A stretch of DNA of 56,638 bases from an uncultured Flammeovirgaceae bacterium (GCA_937884755.1 CAKZYJ010000522.1:1-56638); one strand, 5' to 3'. Positions 16,349 to 26,234 are shown, numbered from the stretch's first letter. Numbers and translations are program-made. The notes: generated by a model not told the origin, from the sequence alone.

Positions 16349-16629
16349 CTGTTGGGAATATCCTGAAAGAGAGACAAGATATTGATCTGCTCGTACCAGT
16401 GCGATAGCTGATGCAGCGTGGGGTAGGAACGGATTTCCTTTACGCGGTCGCCCTGTAACCCATCGAAGTGGACCTCAATAAACAGTTCACCGTCGTGGTA
16501 GAGGCAAACGGCATCTTGTTTGGTGCCCTTGGTCTGGATAATGAAATCGAGCAGTTGGCAGTGGTCGTAGATGTACTGCAGCTGGTTTTTAGGAGCAAGT
16601 TGATTGAACTGAAAACAAAGCATATTCAA
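16345..16629 (-). CDS. Small conserved-looking hypothetical protein
   Basis: 94 residues, soluble, no signal peptide. Sequence elements: FNQLAPKNQLQYIYDHCQLL at the start, KQDAVCLYHDGELFIEVHFDG in the middle, and LHQLSHWYEQINI near the end. This resembles a class of small cytoplasmic Bacteroidota proteins without known function. It converges on the upstream secreted-protein gene, sharing the terminal CTAG. Confidence 0.7.
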   Translation of the reverse strand: MNMLCFQFNQLAPKNQLQYIYDHCQLLDFIIQTKGTKQDAVCLYHDGELFIEVHFDGLQGDRVKEIRSYPTLHQLSHWYEQINILSLFQDIPNS

Positions 16630-16840
16630 AACAACTACATATTTTATTTAGCCGGTAACCAGAAATTCTGGATACCTTACAGCGTAGTGTTTCCCCATTT
16701 TTTATAGCAGCAATGGCAAGCTGGTCTCCTTTTGGTGACGGGTTTTTACGGTTCGTCTTGGCTATTCTACCGTTCGGCCAGCTTTATTCGTAGATCAGGT
16801 CGCTGATGCCCACTTTAGCAGTATCAAAACCGATATTGCT

Positions 16841-19021
16841 ATGCACGCCAATCATTCATTCACCTTATTCGCTATACTAATCCTAACCTTTACCGGCCAT
16901 TTAACTTTCAGCCAAACTACTTGGTCAGGAACAATCACGGAAGGAGCCGAGCCGGTGGTAGGTGCCAATGTATATTTGCAAAATACCTATTTCGGGGCAA
17001 CCACTGATACTACGGGTTCCTTTTCCTTTACTGCTGATCCAGCCGATACTTCCTACTTAGTAATTAGTGCAGTGGGTTACCAAACTCAGGAGTTAATTAT
17101 TACCAATAATCAACCGATCACCTCGCTACGCATTCAGCTTCAGGAAGCCAGCCATACATTGCAGGAAGTTACTATCAGTGCGGGATCTTTTGAGGCGAGC
17201 GACAAACACCAGGCAATTGCCTTGAAGCCACTGGATATTGTAACCACCGCCGGAGCCTTGGGCGATATTGCCGGGGCCTTGCAAACCCTACCGGGCACCC
17301 AAACGGTAGGCGAAGACGGTCGACTGTTCGTGCGTGGTGGTGAAGGCTACGAGACCCAGATATTCATCGATGGGATGCTATCCCACAGTCCATTCAATGC
17401 TTCAGTTCCTGGTATTCCTACTCGGGGACGTTTTTCGCCCTTTCTATTCAAAGGTACTACGTTTAGTACCGGCGGTTACTCAGCGGAATACGGGCAGGCC
17501 CTCTCCTCAGCTTTGTTGCTAAGTACCAACGATCTACCAGCCCAGACACAAACTGATATATCGCTGATGACAGTGGGAGGTAGCGTATCGCACCAGCACC
17601 GCTGGGACAAAGCTTCGGTCTGGGTGGAGGGAGGATATACCGATCTGGCTCCTTACCAAGGGTTGGTTCCGCAGGATGTTAGTTGGGAGACAGCCCCACG
17701 GGCCTGGAACGGCGCCGCCGCGTTTCGGAAAAAGACCTCAGATACCGGAATGCTTAAGCTATATACTCAAGCCAACCGTAGTAAAATAGCCCTGCACCTG
17801 CCGGACGTAGACCAACTGCCTGAAACCAATTTAGTATCCCTGGAAAACGATAATCTCTACGCCAACGCAACCTTTCAGGAGGCGATAGGAAAAAAATGGA
17901 CCTGGCAGAGCGGAGCGTCTTACACCTACGATAACCAATCCATTAGTCTGGACCAAAACACGGTTTACCAACAACAACGAAGTGTTCATGCCAAATCAGT
18001 ATTGACGTATGATGTGAACCCGGATGTGGTGATGAGGGCCGGTAGCGAGTACTTTCAGGATAACTACGACTGGCACATCTCATCGGTAGAAGACACTACT
18101 TTGTTCAGCTGGACCCTACTGAGCCACCGGGCTGCTCATTTCGTGGAAACCGATGCTTACCTTACTTCCCGTTGGGTAGCCCGATTGGGAGTCCGTTCGG
18201 AGTTTTCTAACCTAACCGATAAATGGACAGCTTCGCCACGGGTATCGCTAGCCTACAAAACCGGAAAAGACAGTCAGATTTCTCTGGCCTACGGAAAGTT
18301 TCATCAGGCACCCCTGCCGGACTATCGCTTGGTTAATGCGGGCTTAGCCGATGAGCAGGCCACGCACTACATTGCTAATTATCAGATTACTCAATCGGGG
18401 CGAACATTTCGGGTAGAAGCGTACCATAAACAGTATGATCAGCTTACCAAGTTTGACACTGAGCAGCCTTACGAGCCAACTGCTTATAACAATCTGGGTA
18501 AAGGCTACGCCCGAGGGCTGGATATTTTCTGGCGTGACCGCCGTTCGGTAGATAATCTGGACTACTGGCTCTCGTACTCGCTACTGGATACGGAGCGCAA
18601 CTACCGAGATTTTCCTACCCAAGCAGTACCTACGTTTGCCTCCCGCCATAACTTTTCGGCGGTGGGTAAGTACTTTCTTACCGCCTGGCGTACGCAGTTA
18701 GGAGCCTCCTACACCTTTGCCAGTGGCCGACCCTACTTTAACCCTAAGCAGGAACGGTTTCACGCTGATCGGACTAAAAATTTTCACAGCCTAAGCGTGA
18801 ATGCCGCCTGGCTGATCAAGCAGCATATCATTTTATATGCGGCCGCTACCAACGTATTAGGACGCGACAATGTATTTGGTTACCAATACGCTAATCAGCC
18901 CGACGAGTCGGGCAACTACGACCGGTTAGCCGTACGACCTCCAGCACCTCGTTTCTTCTTCGTAGGGCTCTTCATCACCTTGAGTAAAGACAAAATGAAG
19001 AACCAGCTAGATACGCTATAA
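16841..19021 (+). CDS. TonB-dependent receptor with carboxypeptidase-like N-terminal domain
   Basis: 726 residues, short for a TonB receptor but with all parts. Signal peptide to about residue 24; CarboxypepD_reg-like domain about 26-110 (GANVYLQNTYFGATTD, VGYQTQELII); plug domain about 120-240 (GALQTLPGTQTVGEDGRLFVRGG, YETQIFIDGM, FSTGGYSAEYGQALSS); then a beta-barrel to a C-terminal strand (PRFFFVGLFITLS). It lacks SusC size and has no SusD partner. Followed by a secreted TPR protein and a LytS/LytTR pair, an arrangement that suggests the system senses or imports a small ligand. Ligand unknown. Confidence 0.9.
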   Translation: MHANHSFTLFAILILTFTGHLTFSQTTWSGTITEGAEPVVGANVYLQNTYFGATTDTTGSFSFTADPADTSYLVISAVGYQTQELIITNNQPITSLRIQLQEASHTLQEVTISAGSFEASDKHQAIALKPLDIVTTAGALGDIAGALQTLPGTQTVGEDGRLFVRGGEGYETQIFIDGMLSHSPFNASVPGIPTRGRFSPFLFKGTTFSTGGYSAEYGQALSSALLLSTNDLPAQTQTDISLMTVGGSVSHQHRWDKASVWVEGGYTDLAPYQGLVPQDVSWETAPRAWNGAAAFRKKTSDTGMLKLYTQANRSKIALHLPDVDQLPETNLVSLENDNLYANATFQEAIGKKWTWQSGASYTYDNQSISLDQNTVYQQQRSVHAKSVLTYDVNPDVVMRAGSEYFQDNYDWHISSVEDTTLFSWTLLSHRAAHFVETDAYLTSRWVARLGVRSEFSNLTDKWTASPRVSLAYKTGKDSQISLAYGKFHQAPLPDYRLVNAGLADEQATHYIANYQITQSGRTFRVEAYHKQYDQLTKFDTEQPYEPTAYNNLGKGYARGLDIFWRDRRSVDNLDYWLSYSLLDTERNYRDFPTQAVPTFASRHNFSAVGKYFLTAWRTQLGASYTFASGRPYFNPKQERFHADRTKNFHSLSVNAAWLIKQHIILYAAATNVLGRDNVFGYQYANQPDESGNYDRLAVRPPAPRFFFVGLFITLSKDKMKNQLDTL

Positions 19022-19129
19022 AAGACTGACTTGAGAATCAAAGCTTTATCATCACCTTTTTTCAATCATATACCGAGTATTTCCAACTATCAATTGTCAA
19101 TTTTCACATTTCAATTAATCACCTACTTT

Positions 19130-19771
19130 ATGAAACGCTTATTTCTTTCTATTCTAGCTTCCTGGACTATCGCCTTTAGTTTTGCTAGTAATTCGGCCTA
19201 CGAACAAGCCATGCAGCAGGCGTTAAGCCAGCTGGCGCAAGCTGATTCTCCCGAAGCTTTTCAGGCGGTGGCTAACCAGTTCCAGCGCATTGCTCAGGTA
19301 GAAAAAGACCAATGGCTTCCGTTTTACTACACCAGCTACGCCTACATCATCCACAGTGCCATGAGCGAAGACCGGGAGCAAAAAGATCAGGGTCTGGATC
19401 AGGCGCAGCAGTACCTGGACGAGGCCCAGCAGTTGGCACCGGAAGAGTCGGAGGTAGTAGCACTTCAAGGCTATCTGCATACCATCCGGGTATCGATTGA
19501 TCCGGCCAATCGCGGTCCCGAATTAGCCCCTCGAGCTACCCAAATACTATCGCAGGCCGTAGAGATGAACCCGAATAATCCGCGGGCTTTGCTGCTACTG
19601 GCACAAATGAAATATGGCACATCCCAGTTTTTCAATAGCGACACTTCGGAAGTTTGTGCCTTGGCTGGCCAGGCCATTGCTAAATTTGAGCAGGCCGAAC
19701 CGGAGTCGCCGTTGCACCCTACCTGGGGGGAGTGGATTGTAGGATATTTACAACGTGCTTGCGATCAATAG
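19130..19771 (+). CDS. Secreted TPR-like protein
   Basis: 213 residues from the ATG at 19130, chosen because it gives a signal peptide (MKRLFLSILASWTIAFSFAS); the open frame further upstream looks non-coding. The mature part is helical with TPR-like units: an opening QAMQQALSQLAQADSPEAFQ, then EAQQLAPEESEVVALQGYLH and VEMNPNNPRALLLLAQMKYG. It ends with GEWIVGYLQRACDQ. It probably acts as a periplasmic partner of the preceding TonB-dependent receptor. The next gene starts about 70 nt later, so co-transcription is likely. Confidence 0.8.
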   Translation: MKRLFLSILASWTIAFSFASNSAYEQAMQQALSQLAQADSPEAFQAVANQFQRIAQVEKDQWLPFYYTSYAYIIHSAMSEDREQKDQGLDQAQQYLDEAQQLAPEESEVVALQGYLHTIRVSIDPANRGPELAPRATQILSQAVEMNPNNPRALLLLAQMKYGTSQFFNSDTSEVCALAGQAIAKFEQAEPESPLHPTWGEWIVGYLQRACDQ

Positions 19772-19841
19772 GGTACGGATGAATTCAGGACGTCATACTT
19801 CTTTGTATATTTACCCCGCTGATAATTATCTAATCTACCGC

Positions 19842-20885
19842 ATGACCCAGAAGTTGAAGAAAGTTGGAGCCTATTTGGGAGTAAACTTCATTATTGCCGT
19901 GGCCATCGTCTTTTTTCTGGCTCCGCAGGATTTTATGTCCTGGGAAGAATTTCGTACAGTGGGCGACGATGTGCTGTATTCGTTCACTCTCTGCATTACG
20001 CTGGGGTGGGGCAATGAACGGCTAAATCATTGGCTGAATAAGTACGTGTCTTGGATCCATCATCCTACCAAGCGGTTTGTATTGAATACCGTAACGCTGC
20101 TCAGTTACTCGTTCCTGGTCTCACTACTGGTCGCTTATATCTTTATCCAGCTCTTCTTTGTGGATGACCCTTCCGGAATTCCCTTCGCAGTGTACGTAAA
20201 ACAGACCTACATTCCGATGATTATTGCAGTGGTGCTCACCGCCTTTCTAACCAGCCGGGGTTTTCTGTTGAGCTGGCGGCAGGCGGCTATTGAGGCCGAA
20301 AAGCTAAAGACCGAACGGGTAGCCTCGCAGTACGAAACGCTGAAAAATCAGGTAAACCCGCACTTTCTGTTCAATAGTCTGAATGCACTTACTTCGCTGG
20401 TGTACGAAGATCAAGACCAGGCGGCTAAGTTTATTAAGAAGCTAGCCGATGTGTACCGCTACGTATTGGATAATCAGCAAAAAGAGGTAGTGCCACTGGA
20501 TGAGGAGTTGCAGTTCGTAAAGTCTTACATCTTTCTGCAAAAGATGCGGTTTGAGGATAATTTTACCGTAGACATTCAGATTCCGCCGGACGTACAGGCC
20601 ATGATACCTCCTCTCTCGCTGCAAATGCTGGCCGAAAATGCCATCAAGCATAATATTATTTCAGATGACCAGCCACTGCATCTCCGAATTACGGTAGAGC
20701 AAGATAAATTCTTAAGAGTAGAGAATAACCTCCAGCCAAAGCGCACTTACGAATACTCCTCGGGTCTTGGTCTGAAGAACATCTGCTCGCGCTACGCCTA
20801 CCTCTCGGAGAAAGAAGTTGAAGTGCAGGATGGCCCCCAGTACTTCACGGTTAAACTACCGCTGCTAACCCTGCAACCGGCATGA
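19842..20885 (+). CDS. LytS/YehU-type sensor histidine kinase
   Basis: 347 residues from the ATG at 19842 (MTQKLKKVGAYLGV); the upstream extension lacks coding character. About four hydrophobic helices in the first ~150 residues, then the His_kinase region: NQVNPHFLFNSLNAL (phospho-accepting His), and an ATPase domain with LQMLAENAIKHNI (N box) and SSGLGLKNICSRY (G box). It overlaps the next gene by 4 nt (ATGA), so kinase and regulator are made together. Extracellular or membrane stimulus unknown; the nearby TonB receptor and TPR protein are candidates for the regulated or sensing partners. Confidence 0.92.
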   Translation: MTQKLKKVGAYLGVNFIIAVAIVFFLAPQDFMSWEEFRTVGDDVLYSFTLCITLGWGNERLNHWLNKYVSWIHHPTKRFVLNTVTLLSYSFLVSLLVAYIFIQLFFVDDPSGIPFAVYVKQTYIPMIIAVVLTAFLTSRGFLLSWRQAAIEAEKLKTERVASQYETLKNQVNPHFLFNSLNALTSLVYEDQDQAAKFIKKLADVYRYVLDNQQKEVVPLDEELQFVKSYIFLQKMRFEDNFTVDIQIPPDVQAMIPPLSLQMLAENAIKHNIISDDQPLHLRITVEQDKFLRVENNLQPKRTYEYSSGLGLKNICSRYAYLSEKEVEVQDGPQYFTVKLPLLTLQPA

Positions 20886-21652
20886 GAATTCTGATCATTG
20901 AAGACGAAAAAGCGGCGGCCAAACGGCTGACTTCTTTAATACAGCAAGTAATCCCCGAGGCTACCCTATTAGCCCAGCTAGACTCGGTGAAACGATCCGT
21001 AGACTGGCTAAAAAGTAACCCCGCACCGGACCTGATTTTTATGGATATTCAGTTGGCCGATGGGTTGAGTTTTGAGATTTTTGAGCATACTACCGTTTCG
21101 GTCCCGGTAATCTTTACCACCGCCTACGACCAGTACGCTATCCGGGCGTTTAAAGTGAACAGTATTGACTATCTGCTAAAGCCCATTGATGCCGAGGAGC
21201 TTTCAACGGCCGTTGGTAAGTACCGAAGCTACCACCAGCATCAGTCTGCCAAAACCGCTGCCCCCGACCTAGGTCAGCTCCAGCAAGCCTTGCAAATGCT
21301 TAAGAGGCCGGAGTACAAAGTCCGCTTCATGGTGAAGGTGGGGGAACACCTGAATGCTATTCCAGTAGAGGAGATACTATATTTCTTCAGCCAGGCTAAG
21401 GTAACCTATCTGCAAACCGCGAGCGGAAAACATTATATAATCGACTACTCGCTGGAACAGGTAGAGGAGATGGTAGATCCCAAGGTGTATTTTCGGATTA
21501 GCCGCAAGTACCTGATTCGTTTTGTCGCCATAGAAGATATCATCACTTACTCCAGCAGCCGACTGAAACTGCAACTAACGCACAGTACTGATAACGATGT
21601 GCTAGTAAGCCGCGACCGGGTAGCCGACTTCAAGCAGTGGCTTGATCGCTGA
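20882..21652 (+). CDS. LytTR-family response regulator
   Basis: 256 residues. Receiver domain about 1-120 with IIEDEKAAAKRL (acidic pocket), LIFMDIQLADG (phospho-acceptor Asp) and the conserved Lys in SIDYLLKPID. LytTR DNA-binding domain about 150-250: VPVEEILYFF-like segment (IPVEEILYFFSQ), VTYLQTASGKHYII, and FRISRKYLIRF. It is the cognate of the kinase that overlaps its start. A strong terminator follows at 21810. Such regulators bind direct repeats upstream of target genes; none was obvious by eye here. Confidence 0.93.
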   Translation: MRILIIEDEKAAAKRLTSLIQQVIPEATLLAQLDSVKRSVDWLKSNPAPDLIFMDIQLADGLSFEIFEHTTVSVPVIFTTAYDQYAIRAFKVNSIDYLLKPIDAEELSTAVGKYRSYHQHQSAKTAAPDLGQLQQALQMLKRPEYKVRFMVKVGEHLNAIPVEEILYFFSQAKVTYLQTASGKHYIIDYSLEQVEEMVDPKVYFRISRKYLIRFVAIEDIITYSSSRLKLQLTHSTDNDVLVSRDRVADFKQWLDR

Positions 21653-21809
21653 AGATTAAGCTCTAATTGCTTTTTGGTAGTGGGTTTGCAAGTAGCATAA
21701 GCGAAGTGAGGGTTGATAGATAGACTCAATTTTTTTATCTGAAACAATTATACTTTACTTTTAAATCTTAATTGCCGAGTTTATTTTAAATTGACAAACA
21801 TTAGTTGAT

Positions 21810-21840
21810 GCGACGCAGATAAAACTGCGTCGCTTTTTTT
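21810..21840 (+). terminator. Strong Rho-independent terminator
   Basis: Perfect 9 bp stem GCGACGCAG / CTGCGTCGC with a six-base loop, followed by seven or more T. It lies 157 nt after the LytTR regulator stop. Confidence 0.9.
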
Positions 21841-21905
21841 ATTTAATTGCAGAAAATTCATAATATTTGCCCCTATCGGCTAAACAAGACTAACAAACCA
21901 AATTT

Positions 21906-21995
21906 ATGGACACCAACACTATTCTACTCATTGTCTTAGGAGTTATTTTTATATTGGCTGCTGTAGGAATCTGGCTGGGCAACCGGGGCGACTAA
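21906..21995 (+). CDS. 29-residue single-pass membrane peptide
   Basis: MDTNTILLIVLGVIFILAAV followed by GIWLGNRGD and a stop. One hydrophobic helix (about residues 5-24) with charged ends, like small membrane peptides that modulate larger membrane proteins. It is isolated between two terminators (21810 and 22263), with its own A+T-rich leader containing ATAATATTTGC about 40 nt upstream, a possible promoter. No SD is visible, as is usual in Bacteroidota. Short length makes chance possible, but the codon pattern and clean transcription unit support it. Confidence 0.5.
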   Translation: MDTNTILLIVLGVIFILAAVGIWLGNRGD

Positions 21996-22262
21996 CGAAC
22001 GCAGTTAATCTCTATCTATATTATCGTCGAATTTACATCCTTTCTCGGCAGTTTTTTAATCTCTGTCAATTGACTTCATTTATAGAGACAATTTCTACTC
22101 ATGTAAGAAATTGATGTTAGTCGCTTTGAAATTTATTCTGATCCCAGGTATTTTTAGTCATCAGTATTAGCACCTCAAAGCGATGGCAGGGCAGATATAG
22201 GATCGCGTTGAATAGTGCCGAAAAAACAGGCTCAGAGGTATTGTTTCGAGTAAAAGGTTTTT

Positions 22263-22285
22263 CCCAGCTACGGCTGGGTTTTTTA
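22263..22285 (+). terminator. Rho-independent terminator
   Basis: CCCAGC-TACG-GCTGGG followed by six T, upstream of the sugar porter gene. The stretch 21996-22262 between the small peptide and this hairpin shows no gene; it could be the 3' end of that transcript or contain a small RNA. Confidence 0.85.
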
Positions 22286-22363
22286 TTGCTCAGGCCAATG
22301 GCTCGGTAAAAGTAGTATTACTGTAAACTGAGTAAGATTCCGTACTTTTAGCAAAAACAACCT

Positions 22364-23695
22364 ATGAACTACGGACGACTCTGGTTCTGGTCAATCACAG
22401 TAGCCCTGGGAGGCTTTTTATTTGGCTTTGATACCGCAGTAATTTCCGGGGCGGAGCAAACCATCCAGAAAATATGGGATCTAAGCTCCTGGGAGCACGG
22501 ATTTACCGTTTCTATTGCACTCATCGGCACGGTATTCGGCGCGCTCTTCGGAGGTATTCCTTCCGACCGCCTGGGCCGCAAAAAGACCTTGTTTTGGATC
22601 GCTGCTTTCTACTTAGTGTCAGCAGTAGGTTCGGCATTGGCCACCGACTGGTACGTTTTTCTGCTTTTTCGCTTTTTAGGCGGCTTAGGTGTGGGGGCGT
22701 CTTCGGTAGCGGCACCTATGTACATTTCGGAAATTGCCCCTCCTGAGTCACGGGGAAAACTGGTAGCCCTATTTCAGTTCAATATCGTGTTTGGCATCTT
22801 GATCGCTTATCTCTCTAATTATCTGATTGAGGGCAGCGGGGCGAATGACTGGCGGTGGATGCTAGGCGTGGAAGCGTTTCCGGCGCTAGTATTCCTGATT
22901 ACTATCCTCTTCGTGCCGGAGAGTCCGCGGTGGTTGATTTTGAAGCGCAATGATGTGGAGCAAGCCCGTAGCGTTCTGGCGATGATTGACCCCGAGCGAG
23001 CCGACCAAGAAGTACAGGATATCAAAAGCACCTCGCTAGAGGCTGATGTTTCTACCGAAAAGCTCTTCTCATCGCGCTACCGTAAGCCGGTTACATTGGC
23101 TATTTTATTTGCCGTGTTTAATCAGTTTTCTGGTATCAATGCTATCATCTACTACGCCCCGCGTATTCTAGAAATGACTGGGCTGGGTACGCAAACGGCT
23201 TTACTGTCCACCGCCGGTATCGGGATTGTAAATTTTCTGGCAACGCTCATCGCCCTGAGTGTGATTGACCGGATGGGCCGCCAGAAACTGATGCTCATCG
23301 GTTCGTTCGGACTAATACTTACCCTAGGTTTAGTGGCTCGGGCTTTCCTCGTACAATCATTCGGTATTTGGGTGCCGATCTATCTGTTTGTGTATATTGC
23401 CTTTTTTGCTTTCTCCCAGGGAGCCGTCATCTGGGTGTTTATCTCCGAGATTTTCCCGAACCGGGTGCGGGCATCAGGGCAGGCATTGGGTAGCTTCACC
23501 CACTGGCTGATGGCCGCAGTAATCGCTTTCATATTTCCGGTAATTGCTGAAGGCTTAGGCGGTGGACCTACCTTCGCTATCTTCTCCGGAATGATGGTAT
23601 TACAACTACTCTTTGTCTGGAAAATGATGCCCGAAACCAAGGGGCAATCGCTGGAAGAACTTGAACGCAATATGACCTATGAAAAAGTCAGCTAA
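22364..23695 (+). CDS. MFS sugar porter (GLUT/XylE type)
   Basis: 443 residues, twelve membrane helices. Sugar-porter signatures: GFDTAVISGAEQ at the first helix, DRLGRKKTLF between helices 2 and 3, PESPRWLILKR after helix 6, QFSGINAIIYYAPRI in helix 7, DRMGRQKLML, and PETKGQSLEELE at the end. The class carries hexoses or pentoses by proton symport or facilitated diffusion. The downstream fructokinase overlaps it by 17 nt and a GH32 enzyme follows, so fructose is the likely substrate. Strong terminator upstream marks the start of this operon. Confidence 0.93.
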   Translation: MNYGRLWFWSITVALGGFLFGFDTAVISGAEQTIQKIWDLSSWEHGFTVSIALIGTVFGALFGGIPSDRLGRKKTLFWIAAFYLVSAVGSALATDWYVFLLFRFLGGLGVGASSVAAPMYISEIAPPESRGKLVALFQFNIVFGILIAYLSNYLIEGSGANDWRWMLGVEAFPALVFLITILFVPESPRWLILKRNDVEQARSVLAMIDPERADQEVQDIKSTSLEADVSTEKLFSSRYRKPVTLAILFAVFNQFSGINAIIYYAPRILEMTGLGTQTALLSTAGIGIVNFLATLIALSVIDRMGRQKLMLIGSFGLILTLGLVARAFLVQSFGIWVPIYLFVYIAFFAFSQGAVIWVFISEIFPNRVRASGQALGSFTHWLMAAVIAFIFPVIAEGLGGGPTFAIFSGMMVLQLLFVWKMMPETKGQSLEELERNMTYEKVS

Positions 23696-24575
23696 CAGCG
23701 CTGTTTGCTTCGGAGAGATGCTCTACGACTATCTGCCCAGCGGTAAGTACCCTGGTGGTGCTCCCATGAACGTGGCCGTACATATGCAGCAGCAAAACTT
23801 AACTACCCATTTCATCTCTAGTGTGGGGAAGGATGAAGACGGAAAATCATTGCGGCAATACCTGAAGGAACGGGGACTATCTACGGAACTTATTCAAACC
23901 GATACCGATCATCCTACCGGAAAAGTAATCGCTGACGTTACCCAATCAGATGACGTGAAGTACGATATTCTTCAGCCCGTAGCCTGGGATTTTATTCGCC
24001 CCACCGAAGAAGCTATTCAGGCGGTACAACAGGCCGATCTGCTGCTCTACGGAAGTCTGGCCTGCCGCCACGAGGTTACCCGTAATACGTTGCTCTCGTT
24101 GCTACCACGGGCGAAGCAAACCGCCTTCGATGTGAACCTCCGGGCGCCGCACTATAGTATCGAATTAGTTAAAGAACTATTGGGGCCAGCCGATCTGGTA
24201 AAAGTGAACGAAGAAGAATTTGCGCAACTTTCGGAGTGGTATCTGGATGGCAGCACGAACGAAGCCGCCATGCGGAAGTTTATGCAAAAATTCGACGTGA
24301 GTACGCTCTGCATCACTCAGGGAGCTGAAGGGGCGGTGTTGTTGTACGAAAACCAACTGTACTTTCAACCCAGCTTCCCGATTGAGGTAGCTGATACCGT
24401 GGGCAGTGGCGATTCCTTTCTGGCGACTTTGCTTACAGGTCTACTTCAGGAATAGCCACCAGCAGAACCGTTTCGCGACGCCTGTGCCGTAGGAGCCTAC
24501 GTTGCTACGCAAACCGGAGCCACTCCTGCGATGGATACAGTTACTATTGAAAAAATTCTAGCCAACCCTTCCTAA
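23679..24575 (+). pseudogene. PfkB-family fructokinase interrupted by an in-frame TAG
   Basis: Reading through one TAG (24453-24455) gives 298 residues, the normal length. Before it: FGEMLYDYLPSGKYPGGAP (substrate site), FDVNLRAP and the PfkB signature with catalytic Asp, VGSGDSFLATL. The stop falls after GLLQE. Afterwards the same frame continues intact for about 40 codons with DACAVGAYVATQTGATPAMD, the conserved C-terminal helix of fructokinases, to a TAA at 24573. A truncated product would keep the catalytic Asp but lose the last helices. Recent nonsense mutation, sequencing error or readthrough are all possible. It overlaps the transporter and sits in a fructan operon, so the role would be phosphorylation of fructose. 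Confidence 0.85.
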
Positions 24576-24623
24576 ACCTCGACCCCAATTTCAGGATTAT
24601 ACAGTACAAACTACGCCAACGCT

Positions 24624-26234
24624 ATGATCAAATCACGTTACTTCCTTCTAGCATCTGTCGGATTATTTTCCTTTATCGCTGGATGCCAGCCTTCTTCTAC
24701 CGAAACAGCTGACGCTACCATAGCCGATACCGGAGAGCAGCACCGTTTGGTATATCACTTTACCCCACCCGAGCAGTGGATGAACGATCCTAACGGAATG
24801 GTTTTTTACGATGGTGAGTACCATCTCTTCTACCAACACTACCCCGATAGCAACGTATGGGGACCCATGCATTGGGGACACGCCATTAGTCAGGATTTGG
24901 TCCACTGGGAGCATCTACCCATTGCGCTCTACCCCGACAGTCTAGGGTATATTTTCTCCGGTAGTGCGGTGGTGGATCACAATAATACTTCGGGACTGGG
25001 AGCCGAAGGTAACTCACCGATGATTGCGATCTTTACCTACCACGATCCACCTAAAGAAGGTGAAGATCCTGATAATTACCTTCAGACCCAGGGAATTGCG
25101 TACAGCAATGATCGGGGACGGTCCTGGACGAAGTACGAGGGAAATCCGGTAATAGAGAATTCCGGCATCAAAGACTTCCGTGATCCTAAAGTGTTCTGGT
25201 ACGATCCGGGGCAAAATCGGACTGCCGGGCGGTGGGTAATGATACTGGCGGTGGCTGACCGTATACATCTGTACGAATCGCCCAACCTCACAGAATGGAA
25301 TTTTTTGAGTGAATTTGGTGAGAACAGCGGCTCCCACGGTGGAGTATGGGAATGTCCCGATCTATTTACGCTGACCACCGATAGCGGGGAAGAGCGATGG
25401 GTACTGCTGCTCAGTATTAATCCGGGTGGGCCTAACGGTGGCTCGGCCACGCAGTACTTTGTCGGAAACTTTGATGGCAACACCTTTACTAATGAGAATC
25501 CGGAGGATATGTCTCTGTGGCTGGATTACGGCAAGGATAACTATGCCGGAGTTACCTGGTCGGATGTTCCTGCATCGGATGGGCGAAGAATTTTTCTGGG
25601 CTGGATGAGTAACTGGCAGTACGGACAGGAAGTGCCCACCTACAGTTGGCGTAGCGCCATGACGGTGCCCCGCACGCTGCACCTGGTAGAAACCGAAGCC
25701 GGTCTGCGAGTAGCCTCCCGTCCGGTAGAGGAATTGGAAGTGCTACGAACCAATGCTGTTGCTTTAGAAGCAATGATGCTGGAGGGAAATCAGAACATAA
25801 GTTCCCAACTCAGCCAGCCTTCGGCTACTTTAGAATTAACCGTTGATTTTGACCTAAATGAGGCTACTGCTAGCGAAATAGGTCTGAGACTATCCAATAG
25901 CCAAGGCGAAGAACTAATGGTGGGTTACAATCTGGCCGATGAGCAGTATTACGTAGACCGGAGCAACGCCGGCAAAACCGACTTTTCCACCGACTTTCCG
26001 GGCCGGTACACGGCTGACCGGGTAGGCGACGGAAGTATGCTGAGCATGCATCTGTTTATTGATGTGGCCTCAGTAGAGCTTTTTGGCGACGATGGCACTA
26101 CCGTTATGTCCAACGTATTTTTCCCGAACGAGAATTTCACCCAGGTAGATTTATTTGCCGAAGGCGGAACAGTATCCGTAACCGGAGGACAGCTGTATAA
26201 TTTATCGGAACAGTCGGTGATTGCCGCCCGATAA
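24624..26234 (+). CDS. GH32 fructan hydrolase (levanase/inulinase/invertase type), lipoprotein
   Basis: 536 residues with lipobox IAGC (Cys21). Catalytic triad visible: QWMNDPNG (nucleophile Asp55), FRDPKVFWY (Asp187, transition-state stabiliser) and WECPDLF (Glu243, acid/base). N-terminal five-bladed propeller to about 370 and a C-terminal beta-sandwich (GH32C) with VASVELFGDDG. The enzyme releases fructose from beta-fructans or sucrose at the cell surface or in the periplasm. It is the last gene of transporter-fructokinase-GH32. Distinguishing levan from inulin is not possible here. Following intergenic 26235-26352 shows no clear terminator. Confidence 0.95.
   Translation: MIKSRYFLLASVGLFSFIAGCQPSSTETADATIADTGEQHRLVYHFTPPEQWMNDPNGMVFYDGEYHLFYQHYPDSNVWGPMHWGHAISQDLVHWEHLPIALYPDSLGYIFSGSAVVDHNNTSGLGAEGNSPMIAIFTYHDPPKEGEDPDNYLQTQGIAYSNDRGRSWTKYEGNPVIENSGIKDFRDPKVFWYDPGQNRTAGRWVMILAVADRIHLYESPNLTEWNFLSEFGENSGSHGGVWECPDLFTLTTDSGEERWVLLLSINPGGPNGGSATQYFVGNFDGNTFTNENPEDMSLWLDYGKDNYAGVTWSDVPASDGRRIFLGWMSNWQYGQEVPTYSWRSAMTVPRTLHLVETEAGLRVASRPVEELEVLRTNAVALEAMMLEGNQNISSQLSQPSATLELTVDFDLNEATASEIGLRLSNSQGEELMVGYNLADEQYYVDRSNAGKTDFSTDFPGRYTADRVGDGSMLSMHLFIDVASVELFGDDGTTVMSNVFFPNENFTQVDLFAEGGTVSVTGGQLYNLSEQSVIAAR

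Noticed and set aside
19040..19129. Tandem CAATT-type mini-repeats before the TPR gene as a regulatory array
   Set aside because: Short A+T-rich leader sequence of the kind common in Bacteroidota; no consistent period.
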